Positions 40,555 to 51,300 of a stretch of 64,000 nt of DNA are shown piece after piece; position 1 is the first letter of the stretch, and each line of letters begins with the position of its first letter. Source of the stretch: Streptomyces monomycini. GTDB lineage: Bacteria; Actinomycetota; Actinomycetes; Streptomycetales; Streptomycetaceae. The notes beneath the pieces are model-generated. The model was not told where the DNA came from. It made no database searches and saw nothing but the letters and a program-made list of their open reading frames with translations. Location of the stretch: contig NZ_JAFIQY010000025.1 of assembly GCF_022271435.1 (NCBI RefSeq), positions 1 to 64,000 on the forward strand, in the 5' to 3' direction. The position numbers were made by a program, and so were the translations under genes.

Positions 40555-43500
40555 TCAGATCTCGCCCTTGCGGGTCAGATGCGTGAACGAGATCCAGCCC
40601 GGCAGCACCGGCAGCCAGAACGTCATCAGCCGGAACAACAGCACCGCGGGGAACGCGATGTCCCCGGTGAGCCCGGCCAGGGTCAGTGTGGTGGTCAGCG
40701 CGGTCTCGATGGCCGCCACACCGCCGGGGGTGGGCGCCGCGGAGCCCACCGCGTTGCCCGCGAGGAAGACCACCGCGATGGCCGCGTAGCTCAGCTGCCC
40801 GCCCCCGCCGAACGCGCGGATCGAGGCGTCCAGGCACAGCACGTTCGCCGCCGTGAGCAGCAGCGTGCCGCTGATGCCGATCGCCAGCTTCTTCGGGCGC
40901 TGGAGCACGTCCAGCATGCGCGGCACCACGCCCGCGAACAGCGACCGTACGCGGGTGGAGATGAACTTGCGCAGCGTCGGGACCGCGGTGACCACCAGCA
41001 CCAGCACGGCGGCCGTCAGCAGGCCCGCGATCACCGCGCGGGACGGTGAGAGCGACGGGGTGCGCTCCGTGCCGGTGAGATAGCCGAAGGTCAGCAGCAG
41101 CACGATGTGGCAGCCCAGACCGAACAGCTGGGACGCGCCCACGCTCGCCACCGCCAGGCCGGGCCGGATGCCGGAGCGCTGGAGGAAGCGGGTGTTCAGC
41201 GCCACGCCGCCCACCGCTGCCGGTGCGACCAGCTTGACGAAGTTGCCCGCCACCTGCGCGATCACCGTCCGCAGGAAGGACACCTTCTCCGGTACGAAGC
41301 CGAGCAGGCTCATCGCCGCCGCCGGGTAGGTCAGTGCCGAGAAGGCCAGCGCCGCCGCCACCCACAGCCACTGCGCCTCGCCGACCACCTGGCCGAAGTT
41401 GGCGTGGGTGATCTGCGACAGCAGGAAGTACGCGGCGAAGACACCGGCGATCCAGCTGACGAGGGTGCGGGGCCGGATCCGTTCCAGGCGGGCCGGCTCG
41501 ACCGGCGCGGTCGGCCGGATCAGCAGCACCTGCTGGCGGATCTGCGAGAGCAGGTCCTCCTCGCGGGCCTCCTCCAGCGCCTCGTCGACCGCCCGCTTCT
41601 CGGCGTTCTTCTCGGCGCGCGCCACCTTGCGGTTGGTCGGCTGTTCCTGTGGGAGTGCACCGCCCCGCCCGGCCGCTTCGGCAGCCTTGCGTTCCTTGGC
41701 GACGCGCGACGCCTCCAGGACGGCCTCCCGCTCGCGTGCGGAGCGTTCGCGGGCCAGATGGCGCAGAGTGGCCCGGGTGGTGCGGCTGAGCGCGATCGGC
41801 TGGAGCAGCGGCAGGCTGTCGGCGACCGCGTCGGGGCCCAGCACGTCGAGGGCCGCGGCCACCGCCCGCTCGGCGCCGACCCGCAGCGCGAACGTGGTCA
41901 GCAGCTGCGCGATGTCCATCCGCAGCACCAGGTCGCCGGCCGCGATCTCGCCGCCGCGCAGTTCGGTCAGGAAAATCCTGCCGGAACGATCCACCAGGAG
42001 GGCGTCACCCACCAGACGCCGGTGCGCGATGCGCCGCGACTGCAGCGCCGCCACCTGCCGCCAGGCGTTGCGCATCAGCTCGCCGGTGATCTCCTCGTCC
42101 GGCAGCGAGTCCAGCGGCCGGCCGTCGATGTGCTCGTACACGAGCATCACGGCGTCCGGGCCCAGCTCGGAGGTGGCGATCAGCTTGGGCGCGTTGGCGC
42201 CGGCCGCGATGGCCGCGTACGCCAGCAGCGCCTCCTGCTCCAGCGCCTGGCGCAGCGACTGGAGGCTGCGGCGCTGGTTGATGCCGCGCAGCGACAGCCG
42301 GCGCCACACCCGGTAGAAGAAGCCCTGGGCCTGCCGTTCGCGGTCCACGACGGTGACGTCGATCGGCGGGCCGTCCTCCAGGGTGACGATGTAGCGGCGG
42401 CCGCGGTCGGCGTGCTCCGGGTGCTCGGCGGTGCCGATGTCCTCGGCGCGCACCGCCCGGACGGGGTGGAAGCCGACCCGGCGCAGGCCGGCGAGCAGGT
42501 TCTGGCCGGTGGGGCGCACATTGGGCGAGCCGACCGCGTACAGCGTCCCGAAGGCCACCGTCCAGCCGATGAGGATGGTGGTGACGATGGCGAACGGCGT
42601 CGTGTAGCGGCCCACGAGCACGGCGAACGCGTCGAGCAGCAGCACGCACCACATCGCCACCCGCCAGCGCGGGCGCCGCGACATCCCCACCGCGGTCATG
42701 TACGCGATGACCGGCGCGAGGTAGCTGTGCACCGGCGGGGTCAGCCCGCCGTTGGCCAGGGGCTGGGTCAGCGCGATCCGGATGGACTCCGGGGCGGCCT
42801 CGGCGACCCACAGGTCGGTGGCGAGCGAGACCCCGTGCGCGAGGACCGCGGCCAGCACGCCGTCCGCGATCCGCAGCCCGTCCCGTTTGATCAGCCGTTC
42901 GACGGCGAAGGCCACCGGGACGATCAGTACGGCCACGCTGGACGCCAGCCCGGCGAAGTTGATCAGCAGGCGGGGTGCCAGCCCCGCGCCCTCGCCGATG
43001 TCGCGCTGGAGGCCCTGGGTCGTGCCGTGCGCGAACGTCGCCAGCAGCAGGACCAGCGCGATGCCGACGATCCCGAGCAGCAGGCGCATCAGGTCGGACG
43101 GGCGGTGCACCCGGGCGGGCAGCAGCGGCTCGTCACCGGAGACCTGGTCGACGTGGAACTCGCTGCCCACGTGGTCGTGGGGCGGGGCCGGCCGGTCGGA
43201 CCGGTCGGTTCTGCTGCCCTTGTCGACCTTGTCGACCTTGTCGCCCTTGTCGACCTTTTCGCCCTTGCTGCTTCTGGTGGCTTTCTCGGCTCCGTCGACT
43301 TCGCCAACTGCGGCGGGGGCGGCGGGCTCGGCGGTGGCGCCGGTCCCGGCGGCCGCTCCCGCCCCGGTGGCCTCGCGCGTGTCGCCCGGCCGGTCCGGGC
43401 CGGCCGTCCCGTCGACGGTGCGTTCCTCTTCTGCCGTGCCCTCCGCTCCGGTGGAAGCGGTCGCCGTGTCGGCCCGGCAGGGCCGGTCCGGCCCTGCCGG

Positions 43501-43722
43501 CCCGGCCGGCCCTTCCGGTTCCTCCGGACTCGCGGGCTCGTCGGCTCTTCCGGCCTTCTCGATCGTGCTCGCCTTTTCGGTCTCGGAAGCCTGTGACGGC
43601 TTCCCCCGTGGTTTTCCGTCCCCCCGGGCGGGGGTGGCGGAGGACAGCGCCTCAGGGGTGCCGGCCTCCCGTGGAGGCACCGCACCCTGTTGTTCGGCCG
43701 TCTCTTTTTGATCTCGTATCAC
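40555..43722 (-). CDS. UPF0104/LPG-synthase-like membrane protein fused to a kinase-like domain
   Basis: A 1055-residue protein with four parts: a disordered, highly charged N-terminus (1-200) with short KGDKVDKVDKG repeats; about five transmembrane helices (about 212-410); a soluble protein-kinase-like or ABC1-like domain (about 430-700, IDVTVVDRERQ, VYEHIDGRPLDSLPDEEI, HRRLVGDALLVD); a charged coiled coil; and an eight-helix UPF0104/lysylphosphatidylglycerol-synthase transmembrane domain (about 765-1040, NFVKLVAPAAVGGVALNTRF, AAPTPGGVAAIETAL). There is no GNAT-like lysyl transferase domain, so lipid aminoacylation is unlikely; a flippase-like role is possible. GTG 43722 begins the frame. 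Confidence 0.85.
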   Translation of the reverse strand: MIRDQKETAEQQGAVPPREAGTPEALSSATPARGDGKPRGKPSQASETEKASTIEKAGRADEPASPEEPEGPAGPAGPDRPCRADTATASTGAEGTAEEERTVDGTAGPDRPGDTREATGAGAAAGTGATAEPAAPAAVGEVDGAEKATRSSKGEKVDKGDKVDKVDKGSRTDRSDRPAPPHDHVGSEFHVDQVSGDEPLLPARVHRPSDLMRLLLGIVGIALVLLLATFAHGTTQGLQRDIGEGAGLAPRLLINFAGLASSVAVLIVPVAFAVERLIKRDGLRIADGVLAAVLAHGVSLATDLWVAEAAPESIRIALTQPLANGGLTPPVHSYLAPVIAYMTAVGMSRRPRWRVAMWCVLLLDAFAVLVGRYTTPFAIVTTILIGWTVAFGTLYAVGSPNVRPTGQNLLAGLRRVGFHPVRAVRAEDIGTAEHPEHADRGRRYIVTLEDGPPIDVTVVDRERQAQGFFYRVWRRLSLRGINQRRSLQSLRQALEQEALLAYAAIAAGANAPKLIATSELGPDAVMLVYEHIDGRPLDSLPDEEITGELMRNAWRQVAALQSRRIAHRRLVGDALLVDRSGRIFLTELRGGEIAAGDLVLRMDIAQLLTTFALRVGAERAVAAALDVLGPDAVADSLPLLQPIALSRTTRATLRHLARERSAREREAVLEASRVAKERKAAEAAGRGGALPQEQPTNRKVARAEKNAEKRAVDEALEEAREEDLLSQIRQQVLLIRPTAPVEPARLERIRPRTLVSWIAGVFAAYFLLSQITHANFGQVVGEAQWLWVAAALAFSALTYPAAAMSLLGFVPEKVSFLRTVIAQVAGNFVKLVAPAAVGGVALNTRFLQRSGIRPGLAVASVGASQLFGLGCHIVLLLTFGYLTGTERTPSLSPSRAVIAGLLTAAVLVLVVTAVPTLRKFISTRVRSLFAGVVPRMLDVLQRPKKLAIGISGTLLLTAANVLCLDASIRAFGGGGQLSYAAIAVVFLAGNAVGSAAPTPGGVAAIETALTTTLTLAGLTGDIAFPAVLLFRLMTFWLPVLPGWISFTHLTRKGEI

Positions 43723-43895
43723 CAGTCACCGCCCGGAAGATGGTGGCATGGCCGGGAGGAGGCGGAGGGCATCAGGGTGCATTTCGAAGGGCCGGGAAAC
43801 GGAACATACGCCGCCGCGACCGCCCGCGCACGCCGTCGGCGGGCCGCCGCTCGGGCGGGGCGGGACTGTCGGTGGTGTGGTGCAGGATGGGCCGA

Positions 43896-44333
43896 ATGAG
43901 TGGGACAGCGGGAGACATTCCCGAGTACGACGCCGGGGGGATCCCCGAGTACGCGGAACGGGTCCTCGGCGTCGCCGAGCTGATCCCGCCCGGGCGGGTG
44001 ATGACGTACGGCGACGTCGCCGAGTGGCTCGCGGGCGAGGAGCCGCCGGGGGAGCCGGCCTCCGGCGAGCGGTCCGCGGGGGCCGGTGGCGGGCGACGTG
44101 TGGGCGGGCCGCGCCAGGTGGGGCGCGTGATGGCCCTGTACGGGGGCGCCGTGCCGTGGTGGCGCGTGGTGCGCGCGGACGGGCAGCTGCTGCCGGGCAG
44201 CGAGCTGCGCGCGTTGGCGCACTACCGGGAGGAAGGCACTCCGCTGCGGGAGGCGTCCAGGTCCGCCGAGGGGCATGTACCGCGCCTCGACATGCGGCGG
44301 GCTCGGTGGGACGGGGGTGGGGTGGAGGGCTGA
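43896..44333 (+). CDS. Alkyltransferase-like protein (ATL), catalytically inactive MGMT homologue
   Basis: A 145-residue protein with the DNA-binding MGMT fold (IPPGRVMTYGDVAEWLA, GPRQVGRVMALYGG) and the active-site segment PWWRVV (87-92), where MGMT has PCHRVV. The alkyl-acceptor Cys is therefore Trp, the hallmark of ATL proteins, which bind O6-alkylguanine and pass it to nucleotide excision repair. It corresponds to mycobacterial Rv3204. A 25-residue Gly/Pro/Arg insertion (about 49-75) interrupts the domain. ATG 43896 has AGGA upstream; the in-frame ATG 43887 is an alternative. The next genes encode the AdnAB recombinase. Confidence 0.88.
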   Translation: MSGTAGDIPEYDAGGIPEYAERVLGVAELIPPGRVMTYGDVAEWLAGEEPPGEPASGERSAGAGGGRRVGGPRQVGRVMALYGGAVPWWRVVRADGQLLPGSELRALAHYREEGTPLREASRSAEGHVPRLDMRRARWDGGGVEG

Positions 44334-44816
44334 GGGGGTGGTGGGTTCGGAGCGGGTGGGGCCGTAGTGCGTCCGTCCGGGGGATGCGGGGGCGAGGCGT
44401 ACGGGGCCGAGGTCCGTGGGGTCGAGGTCCGTGGGGTCGAGGTCCGCGGGTCCGGCGCGTGCTGATCCGGTCGTCCTGGCCGGGCGCCGCGGAGGCGCGT
44501 GCGGTCTGCCCGGCAGGCCGGTCCCGTCCGGCAGGCCGGTCCTGCTGGGCAGGCGGATTCCGTCCGGCCCATCCGTCCCATCCGGCCCGCCGGTCCCGTC
44601 CAGCTCACCTGACCCGTTCGGCGCATCCGACACGGACGCACCCATCCGACGTACCGTCGTGGGACGGACTGCGGCTCGTGCGCCACCTGGCGTAGCGTCG
44701 GGCACGGTCCGTACCACCGCCCCGCCCACCGGCGCCCGGCGCGGTGGCCGCACCGCCACGCCCCGCACCGCGGTGCGCACCACGACCAGCACCTCCTCCC
44801 AGGACCGGCGATCCAC
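44334..44816. repeat. 483-bp region with short tandem repeats, no supported gene
   Basis: Around 44402-44453 a 15-bp unit GTCGAGGTCCGTGGG is repeated three times with small changes. Around 44505-44600 imperfect GGCAGGCCGGTCCCGTCC units recur. Open frames in both strands here are low-complexity and lack RBS or good codon bias, so I call no gene. The promoter of adnA probably lies near the 3' end; AGGA precedes its GTG start. Confidence 0.6.
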
Positions 44817-47800
44817 GTGAGTTCCTCCTTCTCGGCCTCGGCCATGCCGTCCGCGCAGCCGCGCCGGCGGCCGGCGCGGCGGGATGCCGCCGGCGCGTAC
44901 CGACTGGTGCGTACCCGGCCGGGACCGGCGGACCCTCCTGCTTTGGACGCACGTCAGCGTGCTGTGGTTGACCACGGCGGCGGGCCGCTGCTGGCCCTGG
45001 CCGGCCCGGGTACGGGCAAGACCACGACGCTCGTGGAGGCGGTCGCCCGGCGCGTACTGGAGGGCGCCGCCCCCGAGCGGCTGCTCGTGCTGACCTTCAG
45101 CCGCAAGGCCGCCGTCGAACTGCGGGACCGGATCGCCGCGCGCCTGGGCAGCACCGCCGCCCCGCAGGCGACCACCTTCCACTCGTACTGCTACGCGCTC
45201 GTACGGGCCCATCAGGACGCCGACCTGTTCGCCGACCCGCTGCGGCTGCTGTCCGGGCCCGAGCAGGACCTCGTCGTGCGCGAGCTCCTCGAAGGGCAGG
45301 CCGGGCTGGCGGCCGCCGGGCGGGCCCGGGTGCGCTGGCCGGACGAGCTGCGCGCCTGTCTGACGACGCGCGGCTTCGCGGACGAGGTCCGCGCGGTGCT
45401 CGCGCGCAGCCGGGAGCTGGGGCTGGGTCCGGACGCGCTCGCCGCCTTCGCGCGGCGTACGGGGCGGCCCGACTGGGGCGCGGCGGCCGGGTTCCTCGCC
45501 GAGTACCTGGACGTGCTGGACGCCCAGGGCATGCTGGACTACGCGGAACTGGTGCACCGCGCGGTGCTGCTCGCGGAGCGCGACGAGGTCGCGGCGGAGC
45601 TGGCGGCGCGCTACGACGCGGTGTTCGTCGACGAGTACCAGGACACGGACGCCTCCCAGGTACGGCTGCTGCGCGCGCTGGCCGGGGGCGGCCGTACGCT
45701 CGTGGCCTTCGGCGACCCGGACCAGTCGATCTACGCCTTCCGCGGCGCCGACGTCAACGGCATCCTCGACTTCCCGGCGATGTTCCCGCGTACGGACGGC
45801 ACCCCGGCGCCGGTCGAGGTGCTCGGCACCTCCCGCCGCTCGGGCGCGGCCCTGCTGGCGGCCACCCGGCGGCTCACCGCCCGCATGCCGCTGACCCGCC
45901 TCCCGGCCCGCGCGGTACGGGCACACCGCGACCTGGCGGCGGTACGGGACGGCGGCCGCGTCGAGGTCTTCACGTACCCGACGCCGGGCGCCGAACTGGA
46001 CAACATCGCGGACATTCTGCGGCGCGCGCACCTGGAGGACGGGGTGCCGTGGCGCGACATGGCCGTCCTCGTACGCGCCGGCGCGCGTTCCCTCCCCGGC
46101 GTGCGGCGGGCCCTGACCACGGCCGGTGTGCCCCTGGAGATCGACGGCGACGACCTGCCCCTGCGGCAGGAACAGGCGGTGGCACCACTGCTGACGGCCC
46201 TGCGGGTGGCGGCTTCGGCGGCGGCTCCAGCGGCGGCGGCTTCGGCGGTGGTGGCCGCGCCCGCCGGCGGTGCGGCCGCCGCCGACGCGCCCGTCGCCGA
46301 TGCTTCCGCCGGGGACGCCTCGGCGGACGACGCCCCTGCCGGTGACGTTCCCGCTGAGGACGCCCCCGCAGGGGCGGACCGGCGCGCCGAGACACCCCCC
46401 GGCCTCTCCGCCGAAACGGCCATAGACCTGCTGACCTCCCCCCTCGGCGGTATGGACGCCGCCGACCTGCGCCGGCTCGGGCGGGCGCTGCGCGAGGAGG
46501 AGCGGGCCGCCGGGCACGACGTACCGCGGCCCTCCGACGAACTGATCGCGCGGGCGCTCGCCGAACCGGAGCGCCTGATCGCGCACGATCCGGCGTACGC
46601 GCGGGGCGCACGGCAGCTCGGTGAGCTGCTGCGCACCACCCGCGATCTGCTGGCCCGCGGCGGCACCGCCGAAGAGGCCCTGTGGACCCTGTGGGACGGC
46701 ACGCCCACCTGGTCGCAGCGGCTGGAGCGGACCGCCCGGCGCGGCGGCGCGGCGGCCCGCAACGCCGACCGCGACCTGGACGCCGTGGTGGCGCTGTTCG
46801 AGACCGCCGCCCGGGCGGAGGCCCGTACCGGCGGCCGGGGCGCCCTGAACTTCCTGGAGGAACTGGACGCCCAGGACATCGCCGCGGACACTCTGACCCG
46901 CCGGACCGTACGTCCCGACGCGGTGCGCCTGATGACCGCGCACCGTTCCAAGGGGCTGGAGTGGCGGCTCGTCGTCGTGGCCGGCGTACAGGAAGGGCTC
47001 TGGCCCGACCTGCGCCGGCGCGGTTCGCTCCTGGAGGCGGACCGGATCGGCCGCGACGGACTGGCCGAGCCGCTGCCGCCGGGCGCGCTGCTCACCGAGG
47101 AGCGCCGGCTGTTCTACGTGGCGGCGACCCGCGCCCGCGAGCGCCTGGTGGTCACCGCGGTCAAGGCCGCGTCCGACGACGGCGACCAGCCGTCCCGCTT
47201 CCTGACGGAGCTGGGCGTGGAGCCGCAGGACGTCACCGGGCGCCCCCGCCGTCCGCTGTCGGTCGCCGCGCTCGTCGCGGAGCTGCGGGCCACCACCGTC
47301 GACCCGGACGCCACCGAGGCCCTGCGGGAGGCCGCCGCACGCCGGCTGGCGAAGCTGGCGGCGCTGCGCGACGACGACGGCCAGCCGCTGGTGCCGGCCG
47401 CCCACCCGGACCAGTGGTGGGGCCTGTACGAGCCGACGCACAGCGCCGTGCCCCTGCGTGACCGCGACCGTCCCGTGACGCTCTCCGGCAGCGCGCTGGA
47501 CCAGCTCGCCAACACCTGCGCACTCCAGTGGTTCCTGGGGCGCGAGGTGAAGGCGGACACGCCCGCGACCGCCGCCCAGGGCTTCGGCAACGTCGTGCAC
47601 GTACTCGCCGACGAGGTCGCCTCCGGACGTACTCCGGCCGACCTGTCCGTCCTGATGGAGCGCCTGGACTCCGTATGGGACGCGCTCGCGTTCGACGCGC
47701 CCTGGAAGTCGCGGCAGGAGAAGGACAACGCGCGCGCCGCACTGGAACGCTTCCTGCGCTGGCACGTGATGGAGCGCGGCACGCTCGGCCGCGAGACCGT

Positions 47801-48281
47801 CGCGACCGAGCACGGCTTCGACGTCACCCTCGAAGCGGGCGAGTACGCCGTCCGCATCCGGGGGAGCATGGACCGCGTCGAGCGGGACGCGGAGGGCCGG
47901 GCGTACGTCGTCGACTTCAAGACCGGCAAGCAGAAGCCGACCGGCCCTGAGGTCGCCCGGCACCCGCAGCTCGCCGTGTACCAGCTGGCGGTGCGCACCG
48001 GCGCGGTGGACGCCGCCTTCGACGGGCAGCGCCCCGAGCCGGGCGGCGCGGAACTCGTCCACCTGCGGCTGGGCGCCCCCCAGAAGGAAGGCGGGGACGC
48101 GCTTCCCGCAGTCCAGGCGCAAGGCCCTTTGGACGGGGACTGGGTGGGCGAGCTGCTGGCCACCGCCGCGGGCCGCGTCCTGGAGGAGCGCTTCACGCCC
48201 ACCACGGGACAGCACTGCACCCACTGCACGTTCCGCAGCGCCTGCTCGGCGCTGCCGGAGGGGCAGCACGTGGTGGACTGA
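44817..48281 (+). CDS. adnA: AdnA-like helicase-nuclease: UvrD-type motor with RecB-type nuclease
   Basis: A 1154-residue subunit of the AdnAB dimeric motor that resects double-strand breaks in actinobacteria. Motor motifs: Walker A GPGTGKT (63-69), FSRKAAVELRDR, VDEYQDTDASQ, GDPDQSIYAFRGA and TAHRSKGLEW. The C-terminal nuclease has VVDFKTGK and HPQLAVYQLAV motifs, and a likely Fe-S cysteine set (NTCALQW plus HCTHCTFRSAC). A roughly 70-residue Ala/Asp-rich insertion (about 460-530) interrupts the motor. The order AdnA-AdnB matches M. tuberculosis Rv3202c-Rv3201c. GTG 44817 is used. Confidence 0.92.
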   Translation: MSSSFSASAMPSAQPRRRPARRDAAGAYRLVRTRPGPADPPALDARQRAVVDHGGGPLLALAGPGTGKTTTLVEAVARRVLEGAAPERLLVLTFSRKAAVELRDRIAARLGSTAAPQATTFHSYCYALVRAHQDADLFADPLRLLSGPEQDLVVRELLEGQAGLAAAGRARVRWPDELRACLTTRGFADEVRAVLARSRELGLGPDALAAFARRTGRPDWGAAAGFLAEYLDVLDAQGMLDYAELVHRAVLLAERDEVAAELAARYDAVFVDEYQDTDASQVRLLRALAGGGRTLVAFGDPDQSIYAFRGADVNGILDFPAMFPRTDGTPAPVEVLGTSRRSGAALLAATRRLTARMPLTRLPARAVRAHRDLAAVRDGGRVEVFTYPTPGAELDNIADILRRAHLEDGVPWRDMAVLVRAGARSLPGVRRALTTAGVPLEIDGDDLPLRQEQAVAPLLTALRVAASAAAPAAAASAVVAAPAGGAAAADAPVADASAGDASADDAPAGDVPAEDAPAGADRRAETPPGLSAETAIDLLTSPLGGMDAADLRRLGRALREEERAAGHDVPRPSDELIARALAEPERLIAHDPAYARGARQLGELLRTTRDLLARGGTAEEALWTLWDGTPTWSQRLERTARRGGAAARNADRDLDAVVALFETAARAEARTGGRGALNFLEELDAQDIAADTLTRRTVRPDAVRLMTAHRSKGLEWRLVVVAGVQEGLWPDLRRRGSLLEADRIGRDGLAEPLPPGALLTEERRLFYVAATRARERLVVTAVKAASDDGDQPSRFLTELGVEPQDVTGRPRRPLSVAALVAELRATTVDPDATEALREAAARRLAKLAALRDDDGQPLVPAAHPDQWWGLYEPTHSAVPLRDRDRPVTLSGSALDQLANTCALQWFLGREVKADTPATAAQGFGNVVHVLADEVASGRTPADLSVLMERLDSVWDALAFDAPWKSRQEKDNARAALERFLRWHVMERGTLGRETVATEHGFDVTLEAGEYAVRIRGSMDRVERDAEGRAYVVDFKTGKQKPTGPEVARHPQLAVYQLAVRTGAVDAAFDGQRPEPGGAELVHLRLGAPQKEGGDALPAVQAQGPLDGDWVGELLATAAGRVLEERFTPTTGQHCTHCTFRSACSALPEGQHVVD

Positions 48282-48358
48282 CGGTTCCGGCGGCCGCCCG
48301 CACCCCGCTCAGCAGGCGTTTGCCGCGATTGTCAGTGGGGGCGGATACGGTCTCGGAT

Positions 48359-51300
48359 GTGTCAGCTCGCATCACCGACCCCGAGCAGCTCAAGGAGCTC
48401 CTCGGCATCCCGTTCACCCCGGAGCAGACGGCCTGCATCACCGCACCGCCCGCCCCGCAGGTCGTCGTGGCCGGCGCCGGTTCCGGCAAGACCACGGTCA
48501 TGGCCGCGCGCGTGGTGTGGCTGGTCGGCACGGGCCAGGTCGCCCCGGAGCAGGTGCTCGGGCTGACGTTCACGAACAAGGCGGCGGGCGAGCTGGCGGA
48601 GCGCGTCCGCAAGGCCCTGGCGGCGGCCGGGGTGACGGAACCGGCCGATCCGTTCGGCGCGGGCCTCCCGGGAGCCGGGGGGACGGGGCCCGGCGCTCCG
48701 GCGGCCTCGGACGGCGTCCCCGGCGAGCCCCGGATCTCCACGTACCACTCCTTCGCCGGCCAGCTCCTCAAGGACCACGGCCTGCGCATCGGCCTGGAGC
48801 CCAGCGCCCGCCTGCTCGCCGACGCCACCCGCTTCCAGCTCGCCGCCCGGGTGCTGCGCACCGCCCCCGGCCCGTATCCCGCCCTGACGAAGTCGCTGCC
48901 CGCCCTGGTGGAGGACCTGCTCGCGCTCGACGGCGAGCTGGCCGAGCACCTGGTGGAGCCGGACCGCCTGCGGGCGTACGACACCGAGCTGCTGACCGCC
49001 CTCGACCAGGTCAGACTCTCCAACGCCGACCTGCGCAAGGTGCCCGAGACGGCCCGCGGCCGCCTGGAGCTGCTGGAGCTGGTCAGGACGTACCGCGCCG
49101 AGAAGCGGCGGCGCGAGCTGCTCGACTTCGGCGACCAGATCGCCCTGTCGGCGACCCTCGCGACCACCCGCCCCGAGGTGGGCGCGCTGCTCCGGGAGGA
49201 GTTCAAGGTCGTCCTCCTGGACGAGTACCAGGACACCTCCGTGGCGCAGCGGATCATGCTCTCCGGCCTGTTCGGCGGCGGTACGGGCCATGCGGTGACC
49301 GCCGTCGGCGACCCCTGCCAGGCCATCTACGGATGGCGCGGCGCCTCCGTCGCCAACCTGGACGACTTCCCCGACCACTTCCCCTACGAGGACGGCAGCC
49401 CGGCCGCGCGCTCCGCCCTCAGCCAGAACCGCCGCAGCGGCGGCCGGCTGCTCGACCTGGCCAACGGGCTCGCCGCGCCGCTCCGCGCCATGCACGCGGG
49501 CGTCGAGGCACTGCGTCCGGCGCCGGGCGCGGAGCGCGACGGCGTGGTGCGCTGCGCGCTGCTGCCCACCCACGCCGAGGAGATGACCTGGCTCGCTGAA
49601 AACATCGCCCACCTGGTGCGCACGGGCACCCCGCCCGGCGAGATCGCGGTGCTGTGCCGGACCGCCGGCGACTTCGCCCGTATCCAGGGCGAGCTGGTCG
49701 CACGGGAGATCCCGGTGGAGGTCGTGGGCCTGTCCGGGCTGCTGCACCTGCCCGAGATCGCCGATCTGGTGGCGGTCTGCGAGGTTCTCCAGGACCCCAC
49801 GGCCAACGCCGCCCTGGTACGGCTGCTGATCGGCCCGCGCTGGCAGATCGGCCCCCGTGACCTGGCTCTCCTGGGCCGCCGGGCGCGGCTCCTGGTCCAC
49901 CGCGACGGCCAGTCCGAGGACCCCGAACGGCGGCTGGCCGAAGCCGTGGAGGGCGTCGACCCGGCCGAGACGATCTCGCTCGCCGACGCGCTCGACACCT
50001 TCCTGGAGTCCGACGGCCGCCCCGACGACGGCCTGCCGTTCTCCCCGGAGGCGCGCGTCCGCTTCGCCTACGTGGCACGCGAGCTGCGCGAGCTGCGGCG
50101 TTCCGCGGGCGACCCCCTGATGGACGCACTGCATCGAGTGCTGACCGTCACCGGCCTGGAGGTCGAGCTGTCCGCGTCCCCCCGCGCGCTGGCCGCCCGC
50201 CGCCGGGAGACCCTGGGCACCTTCCTGGACATCGCCGCCGGCTTCGCCGCCAAGCAGGGCGGCGCCGCGCTGGACGGCGACGCCACCCTCCTCGCCTTCC
50301 TGGGCTTCCTGCGCACGGCCGTCCAGCACGAGAAGGGCCTGGACAGCTCCCTCCCGGGCGGCGACAACACGGTCAAGGTGCTGACCGCCCACAAGTCCAA
50401 GGGCCTGGAGTGGGACGTGGTCGCGGTCCCCGGCCTGGTCGGCAAGCAGTTCCCCAGCGAGCAGGCCCGCGACTCCTGGCTCACCCAGCCCAAGGTCCTG
50501 CCGCACGCCCTGCGCGGCGACGCCGCGACGCTGCCGGACGTGGCCGACTGGAGCAGCCGTGGCCTGAAGTCCTTCAAGGAGGCGATGAAGGACCACCAGT
50601 CCGTCGAGGAGCTGCGCCTCGGCTACGTGACCTTCACCCGCCCCCGCTCCCTGCTGCTCGGCTCCGGCCACTGGTGGGGCCCCGACCAGAAGCGGCCGCG
50701 CGGCCCGTCCGCCTTCCTGGAGGCCCTGCGCGCCCACTGCGAGGCCGGTCACGGCGAGATCGAGGAGTGGGCCGACGCCCCCGAGGAGGGCGCGGAGAAC
50801 CCCTCGCTGAAGGAGGCGGAGACCGAGCGGGAATGGCCGCTCCCGCTGGACGCGGTGGCGAAGCAACGCCGCCGCGCGGCCGCCGCGACGGTCCGGGCGT
50901 ATCTGGACGGGATGCCGGGGGGCGGTGCGGGCACGGGCGTCGGCACAGGCCCGGGCGTCGGTACAGGTGCAGACCCGAGCGCCGGTGCCGTGCTGCCCCA
51001 CGCCGCCGCCGCGACCGACGGCCCGGAGGCCGCAGCCACCCACGATGCCCCGCATCCGGCGGCGGGGGGAGCCGCGTCCGTACCCGGCCGGTACGAGGAC
51101 AGCCCCTACGCGGACGTCCCGTACGAGGGTGACCCGTACGAGGGCGACCCGTACGAGGGCGATCCTTATGAGGGCGCCCCGTACGAAGACGCGCACGCCG
51201 CCGACGCCGCCCAGGGGCCAGGCTTCGCCCCCGCCCCTGCCCCTTACTCCGCCCCCGATCCCGACCCCGGCCCCGAACACCACCTCGCCGACTGGGACGC

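Noticed and set aside
44416..44820. Plus-strand frame before adnA with Pro/Gly/Arg/Thr-rich product
   Set aside because: Low-complexity repeats, no RBS and no match to a known pattern; codon bias is poor.
43719..48269. 1516-codon open frame on the minus strand opposite adnA
   Set aside because: It mirrors the AdnA coding strand, contains no domain, and arises because stop codons are rare in a GC-rich antisense frame.
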